Origin: Streptomyces sp. NBC_01214
GTDB taxonomy: Bacteria > Actinomycetota > Actinomycetes > Streptomycetales > Streptomycetaceae
Direction of reading: 5' to 3'
DNA: 64,000 bases
Assembly: GCF_026340975.1 (NCBI RefSeq)
Contig: NZ_JAPEOS010000001.1
Location: 124,001 to 188,000 of the forward strand
Every line of letters begins with the position of its first letter. Positions within the stretch are counted from its first letter, which is position 1. This document shows, piece after piece, positions 27,134 through 34,522 of this stretch. The notes below the pieces were generated by a model. It saw only the letters and a list, made by a program, of their open reading frames with translations. It was not told the DNA's origin and did no database searches. A program made the position numbers and the translations under genes.

Positions 27134-27532
27134 GTGATGTCGATACGCAGGGAGGCGTTCCTGGCCCACGTCCAGGAACGCGGCGAGTACACGACCCTGC
27201 CGGAAGCCGAACGGGCGGCGCGCGTCGTCCTGGCCCTACTGGGCGCGCACCTGGTCGGCACCGTGCGGGCCGAGCTCGCCGCCCGGCTCCCCGAGACGTA
27301 CGCCCTGATCCTTCTGAATCCCCTGCAGGCCGCCGAACCGCTCTCACCCGAACGCTTCGTCCGCGCGACCGCGGCCTGGATCGAGGGCGCCACCGAGAAG
27401 ACGGCCCTGTGGGACATCGGCGCGGTCCTCTCCACCGTGGCCGCAGCGGCGGGTGACGTCCTCATGCGCGAGGTCCTGATCCAGCTCCCGCCCGGCTACG
27501 ACCTCCTCTTCGGGCACCCCCAGCCCATCTGA
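27134..27532 (+). CDS. DUF2267 protein 1
   Basis: About 131 residues; GTG 27134 and ATG 27137 are adjacent starts, with GGAGG just before. The domain is all-helical: REAFLAHVQERGEYTTLPEAERAARVVLALLGAHL, RAELAARLPETYALIL, ALWDIGAVLSTVAAAAGDVLMREVLIQLPPGYDLLFG. DUF2267 proteins are common in stress clusters. Probably co-transcribed with hsp18 and the second DUF2267 gene. Biochemical role unknown. Confidence 0.85.
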   Translation: MMSIRREAFLAHVQERGEYTTLPEAERAARVVLALLGAHLVGTVRAELAARLPETYALILLNPLQAAEPLSPERFVRATAAWIEGATEKTALWDIGAVLSTVAAAAGDVLMREVLIQLPPGYDLLFGHPQPI

Positions 27533-27586
27533 CCGGCGCCGACGGCCGGAACTCGAACCTTCGAAGAGAAAGGCAACCGCAGCACC

Positions 27587-28033
27587 ATGTACGACCAGCC
27601 TCGACCGGACCGGCCCACCCCCGCCATGACGTTCGACCAGATGCTGGAACGCGTCCGCTACGAGGGCGCCTACCCCACCCGCGAACGCGCGGAAGAAGCC
27701 GTCCGCACCGTGCTTGCCGCGCTCGGCCGGCAGGTCACCGGTGACGAGCGCGTCGACCTCGCTCAGTGCCTGCCCGTCGAAGCCGCCCTCACCCTGACCG
27801 CCCAGATCCCCGATACCGAGCAGCTCACCGGCTGGGGCTTCGTCAAGGACCTGGCCGCACGAACCGGCGTGAGCCCGGCCATCGCCCGCTGGGACACCGG
27901 CGCCGTACTCGCCACCGTCACCGCGCTCGCCGGACCCGACCTCCTTGCCCGCGTCCTCCAGCGACTCCCCGACGACTACGCACTCCTCTTCGGACAGGCG
28001 CAACTGCTCCGGCCTCAGCGCGCCGCCGCCTGA
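27587..28033 (+). CDS. DUF2267 protein 2
   Basis: 148 residues, same domain as the preceding gene (FDQMLERVRYEGAYPTRERAEEAVRTVLAALGRQV, TGWGFVKDLAARTGVSPAIARWDTGAVLATVTALAG, VLQRLPDDYALLFGQAQLL). ATG 27587 has GAGAAAGG upstream. A decayed second copy of this very sequence type lies at 46830-47060. A terminator follows at 28063. Confidence 0.85.
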   Translation: MYDQPRPDRPTPAMTFDQMLERVRYEGAYPTRERAEEAVRTVLAALGRQVTGDERVDLAQCLPVEAALTLTAQIPDTEQLTGWGFVKDLAARTGVSPAIARWDTGAVLATVTALAGPDLLARVLQRLPDDYALLFGQAQLLRPQRAAA

Positions 28034-28062
28034 CCGGAGCCGGCTGCGCGCGGACATGCAAC

Positions 28063-28094
28063 GGGGCCGGGACCGCTCCTGCGGTCCCGGCCCC
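28063..28094. terminator. Terminator between DUF2267 gene 2 and the CsbD gene
   Basis: GGGGCCGGGACCGC pairs perfectly with GCGGTCCCGGCCCC around TCCT, between convergent genes. Confidence 0.88.
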
Positions 28095-28108
28095 GTGGAC
28101 ACGAGGGG

Positions 28109-28282
28109 TCAGTGCTTGAAGGTGTCCTTGATCTTTTCCTTGGCCTCGCGGGCATCGCCCTTGGCCTGCTCCGCGCGGCCCTCGGCGGTCATCCGCTCAT
28201 TGCCCGTCAGACGGCCAGCGGTCTCCTTGAGCTTGCCCTTGGCCTGCTCGCCCTTCGCCTCGGCCTTCTGCTCACCAGACAC
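28109..28282 (-). CDS. CsbD-family stress protein
   Basis: A 57-residue highly charged helical protein from GTG 28282: SGEQKAEAKGEQAKGKLKE, then TAGRLTGNERMTAEGRAEQAKGDARE, ending KDTFKH. This is the typical CsbD repeat of Gln-Ala-Lys-Gly and Gly-Asp-Ala-Arg-Glu units. CsbD proteins belong to the general stress regulon of Gram-positive bacteria; their mechanism is unknown. A GGGAG motif lies upstream of the start. Confidence 0.92.
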   Translation of the reverse strand: MSGEQKAEAKGEQAKGKLKETAGRLTGNERMTAEGRAEQAKGDAREAKEKIKDTFKH

Positions 28283-28497
28283 AGCTGATCACTCCCTGTT
28301 CGATGGAAAGGTCTTACAGAACCCCGTATGACCGGTGGGATCCCTCCCAAACAGACGGGCCGGCAATGGGGTGACGCTCGGGGCGAAACGTTCGGCCATG
28401 GGCCAGCCGGCCTGGATGCCGCAGCGGTCCGCGCGGCGCCTCATGGAGGTGACCGTGCCAGCGAGCCGGAGCGCGGTGGTGACGAGCCGGGATCGTG

Positions 28498-28713
28498 TCA
28501 GGCCGGCCCAGTCAGGACGTGGCTGGCGTCGGGGAGCTCGTGGACGTGAGCGGCCGCACCTTCCAGCGGCAGGAGAGGGCGCAGGGGACAGTTGGCCGAG
28601 GTGTGGTCGTGGTCGACTTCCCAGGTGGGCAAGGGTGCGGCGGGGGCGCGGTTGGTGGAGACGGCGTAGAGGTTGCCGAAGCAGCCCCGGCACACCAGTG
28701 CAGCGTGGTTCAC
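28498..28713 (-). CDS. Small Cys/His-rich protein (possible zinc binder)
   Basis: A 71-residue protein from GTG 28713 with GGAGG upstream: VNHAALVCRGCFGNLYAVSTN, then EVDHDHTSANCPLRPLLP. CxxC plus HDH and a later Cys could bind zinc. Its GTG overlaps the stop of the preceding gene (GTGA), suggesting coupling. Not recognised. Confidence 0.5.
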   Translation of the reverse strand: MNHAALVCRGCFGNLYAVSTNRAPAAPLPTWEVDHDHTSANCPLRPLLPLEGAAAHVHELPDASHVLTGPA

Positions 28714-29075
28714 GGGAGTGCCTCCGGTTGAACCGACTCGGCTGAGCCATCCACGGGGCGGGCCTCCCCCGCCAGGTGGAGCTGGCGCAAGGTGCTTTCC
28801 GTCTCGCGCCTGAGGTGTTCGGAAGAGGCCAGACGCTGCCACAGCGGGTCGGGGAGGCCGGGGACGGCGGCGCCGCGGGCAGCCCATTCCTCGGCTAGCT
28901 GCGTGTACAGGGGTGTGCCCTGGTCCGGGGGTTCTCCGGGAATCCGGCCACGGGCGTGTGCCGGGCTACGGGAAGGCCTTCGGCGCGCTTGTACCGGAAG
29001 ACTGCCAACCGCTCTGCGCTGGCCGCTGCCGGCCTGTGCGCCGCGGCTGGAGTCCGCCCAATGATCGTCCGTCAC
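28710..29075 (-). CDS. Hypothetical protein coupled to the Cys/His-rich gene
   Basis: About 121 residues from GTG 29075 (VTDDHWADSSRGAQ). The first half is Arg/Pro-rich and reads partly like out-of-frame coding sequence. The second half is convincing: TPLYTQLAEEWAARGAAVPGLPDPLWQRLASSEHLRRETESTLRQLHLAG. A frameshift or a later start is possible. Its stop overlaps the next gene. Function unknown. Confidence 0.4.
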   Translation of the reverse strand: MTDDHWADSSRGAQAGSGQRRAVGSLPVQARRRPSRSPAHARGRIPGEPPDQGTPLYTQLAEEWAARGAAVPGLPDPLWQRLASSEHLRRETESTLRQLHLAGEARPVDGSAESVQPEALP

Positions 29076-29277
29076 GTTCGTCAAAACGATCCTTCCATCC
29101 TCCAGGACACCGTTTCCGGTGTGCCGCGACGCTCTCGACCGTTGCTTTGGCCCTCGATGAGGCACACACCGTTGACCGCCCCCAGCTGCTCCCTGTGCTG
29201 CGCATCGACAGGAGCGACCGTGCGTTCGAGGCCGATTACCTCCTCACCCGCCACACGAAAATCTATGACGGCCGGAG

Positions 29278-29306
29278 TAGACATTGGGCTGTGGCGTGGT
29301 TATGGT
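29278..29306 (+). promoter_or_regulatory. Promoter of noncoding block copy 2
   Basis: TAGACA (29278-29283), 17-bp spacer, TATGGT (29301-29306), identical to copy 1. Confidence 0.75.
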
Positions 29307-29936
29307 TTCTCTCGTAGCCCAGAGAGACAGCAGGGCCTGGCAGAGACGAACTGCCGGGCAGCAGTATCCGCAGTTGCAGTGCGCAGGACGGTGCGGTGGT
29401 GGAGTTCCGAAGCCAGGGTTGTTGCAGGACGGCGACGGGACTGACGACCGGACCGGGTGGCCCGCAGTGATCAGGGGCCGCCGTGAGCAGTACCAGCAGT
29501 TGACGCAGTGGCAGTACCCGTAAGTGCAGTTCGCAGTACCCAGCAGTGAAGTAAGTGAGCAGCACCTCGGTGAAGGCGTCGGCTGCGGACGCACGCACCG
29601 GGAAGTTCGGCAGTGGGGTTCTAAGCCAGAGCAGACGCAGGATGGGCAACGGGGCTGGCTGCCGAAGAGTGGCGCTGACACAGGCCACTGAGCAGTACGC
29701 AATACAGCAGTACCAGCAGTAAGCAGTTGATCACCGAGGGAAGAACGGAGGAGCCGAGCACCATCAGGATCGCCCGGGCGGAAGCCTTGAGCCCGGGTAC
29801 CGCAGGACATCGATAGTGAGGTGGTCTCCGGTCAAGCAACCGCGATCCCCGCACTCCCGGCAGCATCTCGGTCGGGTCGGCGGAAACACAGGGTCGGCGC
29901 AGTATCAGGGCCGACAGATGGTGTAGTAGTTCCTTC

Positions 29937-29968
29937 GGGGCCCTGGTGCCGTACGGCACCAGGGCCCC
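29937..29968 (+). terminator. Terminator hairpin ending noncoding block copy 2
   Basis: GGGGCCCTGGTGCCG pairs perfectly with CGGCACCAGGGCCCC over a 2-nt turn. Relative to copy 1 a C-G pair became T-A on both arms, which keeps pairing. Confidence 0.88.
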
Positions 29969-29994
29969 TCCATGCGTTCCATGAGAGAGGTTCA

Positions 29995-30333
29995 ATGACA
30001 GCAGACGACTCGTTCGGCCGTCTCGACGATGACGACTACCCCGCCTACACGATGGGCCGGGCTGCCGCCATGCTCGGCACCACCCAGGGCTTCCTCCGCG
30101 CCATCGGCGAAGCCCGCCTGATCACCCCGCTCCGCTCCGAGGGCGGCCACCGCCGCTACTCCCGCTACCAGCTCCGCATCGCCGCCCGCGCCCGGGAACT
30201 CGTCGACCAGGGCACCCCCATCGAGGCCGCCTGCCGCATCATCATCCTCGAAGATCAGCTCGAGGAAGCCCAGCGCATCAACGCCGAGTACCGCCGCGCC
30301 GCCGAATCATCCGCGCCGCCGTCCTCGGCCTGA
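29995..30333 (+). CDS. MerR-like DNA-binding protein
   Basis: A 112-residue protein starting MTADDSFGRLDDDDYPAYTMGRAAAMLG. A MerR-type winged helix occupies about residues 17-75 (YTMGRAAAMLGTTQGFLRAIGEARLITPLRSEGGHRRYSRYQLRIAARARELVDQG), with a helical tail (CRIIILEDQLEEAQRINAEYRRA). No effector domain. GAGAGAGG precedes the ATG. It is the first gene after noncoding copy 2 and may be regulated by it. Confidence 0.88.
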   Translation: MTADDSFGRLDDDDYPAYTMGRAAAMLGTTQGFLRAIGEARLITPLRSEGGHRRYSRYQLRIAARARELVDQGTPIEAACRIIILEDQLEEAQRINAEYRRAAESSAPPSSA

Positions 30334-30381
30334 CCCGAGTGTGCCCGTCGGGATCGGCGGGCCTCGGTCGTCGAAGGAGTG

Positions 30382-31659
30382 CTATTCGGGTGCGGACGCC
30401 TCCGCCGGGTCCGCCCCGGCGTCAGCGCTGCGTGTGACCTGGTGGGTACCGTGCCAGTCCAGGCACATGACCGTCGCGTCGTCCTGGAGACGGCCGCCAT
30501 GCGCGCGCAGAATCTCGGCGACCAGAGCGCGGGAGGCCTCCCGGGGGTGGAGATCGCCCGTGCGCACAACCAGGGAGGGCAGATCGACCTCCACAGCGCG
30601 GCGCTCGAGCATGCCGTCGGTGAGCATCACGAGGCGGTCACCCGGCTGCAGGTCCAGCCGCTGCACCCGATAGGCGGTACGTGGCTGGATACCGAAGGGG
30701 AGATCGGCCTCGGGAACCATCTGCTCGACCCTTTCCCGCCTGAGGCGGAGCGGCCAGGGATGCCCGGCGTTCACGAACTGAGTGTTCCCGTCGAGCAGGC
30801 TGATGCGCAGCAGCTGCCCAGTGACGAAGCCTCGCCTGCCGTGGTCGATGACGGCCCGGTTGGCCTCCAAGGCCTGTACTTCGAGCTCGGCGCCGGCACG
30901 CCTGGCCCTGCGAAGGGCGCCCACTGCGAGGGTGGCGAGTAGCGCGGCTTCCACGTCGTGGCCCATGGCATCGGTGACGGAGAGTTGCATGGTGTCGCGG
31001 TCGACGACGTAGTCGAAGGTGTCACCGCCGACGTGCGTGGCCGGTTCCAGCGCTCCGGCGACCGTGAACTGGGCTGCCTCACATGCCAGTGAGGTGGGCA
31101 GGAGTCGGTGCTGGATCTCGGCGGCCAGGTTCAGGGGCCGTGTACGGCGACCCCATTGGTAGACGTCGGTGAAGGACCGATTGGCGATCACGATGTAGGC
31201 CAGGGCGTGAGCGGTCGCGCCGATCTGCCTCATCGCGTCTTCGTCGGGGTGATCCGGCAGGAAGAGTTCGAGCAGGCCGATGGCGTCGCCGCGGTTGGTG
31301 ACGGGCGCCACGACCCTGACCCGGCTGTTGCCCTCTCGCTGGAGGGCCGGCAGCTGTGTGCGCAACGCGTCCGCGTAGAGGGTGCCGGGCAGAGCGACGC
31401 GCTCAGGGGGCTCGTCGGACTCGACGCTGTCGGCTGCCCCGAGCCGCACCACTGACGACCCGGTGAAGTCGACGATCAGGAACGAGACCGCAGCAGCGTT
31501 CAGGCGGTCCCTGAGCATCCGTGCGACGACGTCCAGTGACTCCACAGGGGAGGCGGATTCCGCTGCCGCGAGCACGCCCGCAAGGTCCACCTCCACCAGC
31601 TGCTCTCCGCCGGCGCGTCCCTGATGGGCGCCTGGATCTCGCTCCTCGATTGGGGGCAT
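30382..31659 (-). CDS. SpoIIE-type PP2C phosphatase with GAF-like sensor
   Basis: A 425-residue protein from ATG 31659 (GAGGAG upstream). Residues ~30-165 form a GAF-like sensor (LDVVARMLRDRLNAAAVSFLIVDFTGSSVVRLG). From about 190 is the SpoIIE/PP2C domain: LNLAAEIQHRLLPTSL, HVGGDTFDYV, LSVTDAMGHDVEAALLATLAVGALR, FVNAGHPWPLRLR, RLVMLTDGMLE, and LQDDATVMCLDW, with the metal-binding Asp residues in GGD, TDAMGHD, TDG and QDDAT. It is expected to dephosphorylate a STAS antagonist such as the one at 25323-25721. Confidence 0.92.
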   Translation of the reverse strand: MPPIEERDPGAHQGRAGGEQLVEVDLAGVLAAAESASPVESLDVVARMLRDRLNAAAVSFLIVDFTGSSVVRLGAADSVESDEPPERVALPGTLYADALRTQLPALQREGNSRVRVVAPVTNRGDAIGLLELFLPDHPDEDAMRQIGATAHALAYIVIANRSFTDVYQWGRRTRPLNLAAEIQHRLLPTSLACEAAQFTVAGALEPATHVGGDTFDYVVDRDTMQLSVTDAMGHDVEAALLATLAVGALRRARRAGAELEVQALEANRAVIDHGRRGFVTGQLLRISLLDGNTQFVNAGHPWPLRLRRERVEQMVPEADLPFGIQPRTAYRVQRLDLQPGDRLVMLTDGMLERRAVEVDLPSLVVRTGDLHPREASRALVAEILRAHGGRLQDDATVMCLDWHGTHQVTRSADAGADPAEASAPE

Positions 31660-32097
31660 GACCGCTCCTCTCGTCCTCCGACACCGTGGGACCGGCCCCT
31701 CCACGAGAACTGCTCCCCGACGCTCTTTCCGAGCGCCCGAGGCCTTACGGTCGGCCCCCACTGCCTCGTCGAAGCCATCCATCCGGGGTCGCAGCCTGTG
31801 ACCACGGCCGGCACAGATCCGAGAAACCCGCGGGGCCGACCGTGCTCAACCCTGCCCGAGGACCCGCACGCCAGGTGGCTGCTGCTGCCCGCGCAGGCCG
31901 CGCTGCCTGACTGGTTCACTCGAACAGCAGGCATCGGCCCTACTCGGGGACGCCGCCCGGCCACCGGCATAGCGCGCACGCCCGGAATCCTCTGAGGACC
32001 CGGTTGCGGGGCAAGCACCGGGGCATGGGGATGGCGAGTCAAGCCGGCGGTGTGGCTGTGGCCGCCGCCTTCGAGCCGAGAGTGCGGAGACGGGGTT
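31660..32097. other. Gap without a recognised gene
   Basis: 438 bp between divergent genes. No frame with convincing family resemblance or ribosome site was found; it presumably holds the promoters of the phosphatase and PRC-barrel genes. Confidence 0.4.
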
Positions 32098-32457
32098 GTG
32101 AGCGGTGTGTGGATGTACGCGCAGGACAGCGGCTACACGTCCCGGCAGTCACTGGTGGGGTTCACGGTTGAGGCGGCTGACGGAACCATCGGGCACGTGG
32201 ACCGCCAGCAGGACCAGCCCGGCATGCAGCACCTGGTCGTCGACACCGGCGTGTGGGTGTTCGGCAAGAGCATTCTGATCCCGGCCGGCGCCGTCGCCGG
32301 CATCGACACCGAAACACGGACGGTAAAGGTTTCAGGGACCCGGGAAGAGATCAAAGCCGCTCCCCAGTTCACCACCGACAGCGAAACGGCTGACCACCGC
32401 TATCTGTCCGCCGTCTGCAACTACTACCACTCCCTCCGCCGCCCCCTCGCACCCTGA
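32098..32457 (+). CDS. PRC-barrel domain protein
   Basis: A 119-residue soluble protein from GTG 32098 (GGAGA upstream). The PRC barrel lies in the first ~85 residues: LVGFTVEAADGTIGHVDRQ, LVVDTGVWVFGKSILIPAGAVAGID, TVKVSGTREEIKAAPQF. The C-terminal tail (HRYLSAVCNYYHSL) is extra. Stress-cluster proteins of this type are frequent in Streptomyces; the role is unknown. Confidence 0.88.
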   Translation: MSGVWMYAQDSGYTSRQSLVGFTVEAADGTIGHVDRQQDQPGMQHLVVDTGVWVFGKSILIPAGAVAGIDTETRTVKVSGTREEIKAAPQFTTDSETADHRYLSAVCNYYHSLRRPLAP

Positions 32458-32524
32458 CCCGAAGCCGGCCGGCAACTCGCCCGCCCCAGGGCGACAGCAA
32501 CCCCGGGGAAGAACATTGCCGTGC

Positions 32525-33355
32525 TCAGTAGACGGTGAACGAGATGGCGATGTAGTGCGCGGAGAAGGCTGCCACGGTCAGGGCGTGGAAGACCTCGTGG
32601 AAGCCGAACCAGCGGGGCGAGGGGTCGGGGCGCTGAAGGGCGTAGACAACCGCGCCCGCACTGTAGAGAAGCCCGCCGGTCACGATCAAAGCGAGTACGG
32701 GCGTCCCACCACTGTCCAGGAAGTCGGGCAGGTAACGCACCGGTGCCCAGCCCAGGGCCAGGTAGCAGGGGGTGTACAGCCAGCGGGGAGCTCCGACCCA
32801 CAGGACACGGAAGGCGATGCCGGCCAGAGCGCCCGTCCACACGATCCACAGCAGGACGGACCGCTGGTCAGGGGGGAGAAGGAGCACGGCAAGCGGGGTA
32901 CAGGTGCCGGCGATGATCAGGAAGATGTTGGCGTGGTCGAGGCGACGCAGAACGGCCTCACCGAGTGGTCCCCACGTCCCCAGGTGGTAGACGGCGCTCG
33001 TCCCGAACAGCATCCAGGCGGTGACGGAGTACACGGTGCAGGCCAGGGTGGCGTGCGGTGTCCCCGCCAGGCAGATGAGGACGATGCCCGCGGCCAGCGA
33101 TGCGGGGACCATTCCGGCGTGAAGCCAGCCTCGTAGCTTCGGCTTGATCGGCTCCACCAGATCGGCCGCTCGCTCGACCAGGTCGGCAACCGGGTGGGAG
33201 TCCTCGGCGGCCTTGTCACGGTGCGATCCGGAGGGAGGACCACTTGCCTCGCAGCCTCCGACCGTCGGTGCGGAAGACACACCGCCGGTTTCGACGTCGT
33301 CGCGGGACACTGCTTCCCTTCCTGCCTCGGACTGCTGGGCGTCACTGGCAACCAC
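32525..33355 (-). CDS. Hemolysin III / TrhA-family (PAQR-like) membrane protein
   Basis: A 276-residue protein with a ~70-residue polar N-terminus and seven membrane helices. The family motifs are visible: KLRGWLHAG with His early, SAVYHLGTWG before helix 3 (the HlyIII SxxxH), LDHANIFLIIAGTCTP (LDH.gI...IAG.y.P) and FHEVFHALTVAAFSAHY in the last helix. These His, Asp and Ser residues form the metal site in PAQR proteins. The start is uncertain within the polar tail. Function in bacteria is possibly membrane-energy homeostasis. Confidence 0.93.
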   Translation of the reverse strand: MVASDAQQSEAGREAVSRDDVETGGVSSAPTVGGCEASGPPSGSHRDKAAEDSHPVADLVERAADLVEPIKPKLRGWLHAGMVPASLAAGIVLICLAGTPHATLACTVYSVTAWMLFGTSAVYHLGTWGPLGEAVLRRLDHANIFLIIAGTCTPLAVLLLPPDQRSVLLWIVWTGALAGIAFRVLWVGAPRWLYTPCYLALGWAPVRYLPDFLDSGGTPVLALIVTGGLLYSAGAVVYALQRPDPSPRWFGFHEVFHALTVAAFSAHYIAISFTVY

Positions 33356-33574
33356 GTGCTCATGTTAGGAGCCTGCCCGCAGGAGCATGGCCCGAGGCCT
33401 GCCTCGGACCACCGGGCCGGCACCGCCGGACACGGTTTGTTCAGCCGTCCATGGTTCCGGCCCTGGAGGCCTGCCGCCAACTGGGGCCGTGGAAGTCGTG
33501 TAAGTCGGCGGGCCACGGGAACGATCAGGGCTTCCGAACGGGCCTCTCCGCTCTCCTACGTTCAAGGACCGCCG

Positions 33575-34135
33575 ATGCTTCCCGAGTTCCGCTCCCACGC
33601 ATCCGCCCCCCTTTCCCACCAGCTGGAACAGCGACTGGGACTGGACCCACGCCTCGAAGCGGGCCGAATCGACGTCGAGCGCGTCGCCGACATCGCCGTC
33701 GTCGCATCCGCCCACTCCGATGGGTACGCGGCCACCGCGCACCTCCTCGGACTGCTGGCCGCGCTCCCCGCTCCCACCGAGGCCGGAGAACGCTTCTGGT
33801 CGGACCTGTGGAGGACCTCAGGCTCCCTCTACCTGCTGCCCGCCAACATCAAGACGTTCGTGCTGAGTTCGCTGGCCGGAGAAGGAACCGGTCTGGCCGG
33901 TCAGATCCTCTCGGCTGTCGACGAGATGACCCCGCCCCAGCGCGTCGCAGCCGGAGAGGTAATCGGCCAGGCGCTCGCCGAATCCGACCACCTCCCCGAC
34001 CTCAAGACGCAGGTCATCGGCGAGCTGTGGCTCCGGGATCTCGAACTCACCGCCTGGCGGGTCCTGCACGCGGACCACAAGTCAGCTGATCCGGCTGAGC
34101 GGAAAGCCTTCCTCGACGCATGGAGGTGTGTCTGA
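33575..34135 (+). CDS. Hypothetical protein
   Basis: A 186-residue soluble, mostly helical protein starting MLPEFRSHAS, with AAGGA upstream. It reads as a full coding sequence (VADIAVVASAHSDGYAATAHLLGLLAALPAPTEAG, GQILSAVDEMTPPQRVAAGEVIGQALAESDHLPDL) but belongs to no family I recognise. A terminator at 34227 follows. Confidence 0.6.
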   Translation: MLPEFRSHASAPLSHQLEQRLGLDPRLEAGRIDVERVADIAVVASAHSDGYAATAHLLGLLAALPAPTEAGERFWSDLWRTSGSLYLLPANIKTFVLSSLAGEGTGLAGQILSAVDEMTPPQRVAAGEVIGQALAESDHLPDLKTQVIGELWLRDLELTAWRVLHADHKSADPAERKAFLDAWRCV

Positions 34136-34226
34136 GCGCCAGCCTCCTCTCGACACGGCACGGCCGTAGACGGGCCATCGACGAGCGCCGCCGCTGCTGT
34201 TCGGGTCCAACGGCACCCAGAGAGCC

Positions 34227-34265
34227 GGTGAGGGGAGGAAGGCGAGACGCCTCCCTCCCCTCACC
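34227..34265. terminator. Terminator before an integrase fragment
   Basis: GGTGAGGGGAGG pairs perfectly with CCTCCCCTCACC over a 15-nt apical region that itself contains GGCG-AGA-CGCC-like pairing. Confidence 0.8.
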
Positions 34266-34274
34266 CACCGATCG

Positions 34275-34362
34275 TCAAGCGCCCTTCGCCTGCCTCTTCA
34301 CCGCTCCCTTGACGCGGGCAGCGCGTACCCGGGCGTCGATGCCCCCGGCGACCTCCTGCTGG
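34275..34362 (-). pseudogene. C-terminal scrap of a tyrosine integrase
   Basis: The minus-strand frame QQEVAGGIDARVRAARVKGA, then VKRQAKGA and a stop, lines up with the C-terminus of the integrase relic at 38935 (RQKEVAGGLDGMVRAARQK). Nothing more of the gene remains. It marks the edge of an older element in the middle of the first island segment. The rest of 34136-34522 shows no gene. Confidence 0.6.
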
Positions 34363-34522
34363 CACCCCTTCCCCCTGACCGGCCTGCTCGGCGGGCTTCT
34401 ACCAGGCGGTTGCAAGGACGTTGACAGCGGTAGCGCTCTCCTGCCGTCCACCGACCGGTGGACGGCAGGTTCAACCGGCCGGGCGTGTCGGGCTGTGCAC
34501 CCCGCCGACCAGGATCTCCGGT

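Larger units (their letters stand above)
29257..29972 (+). ncRNA. Long noncoding repeat block, copy 2 (candidate structured RNA or leader)
   Basis: The second copy of the element at 23654-24409. Identity begins sharply at CGAAAATCTATG and continues through the promoter, the TCTCTC hairpin, the many GCAGT pentamers and the final hairpin. It lacks about 40 bases present in copy 1. It ends 23-25 bp before an intact MerR-like gene whose ribosome site follows the terminator directly, so it could act as an independent RNA or as a long attenuating leader. The Cys-rich open frames on the opposite strand are chance products of the GCAGT repeats. Confidence 0.65.
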
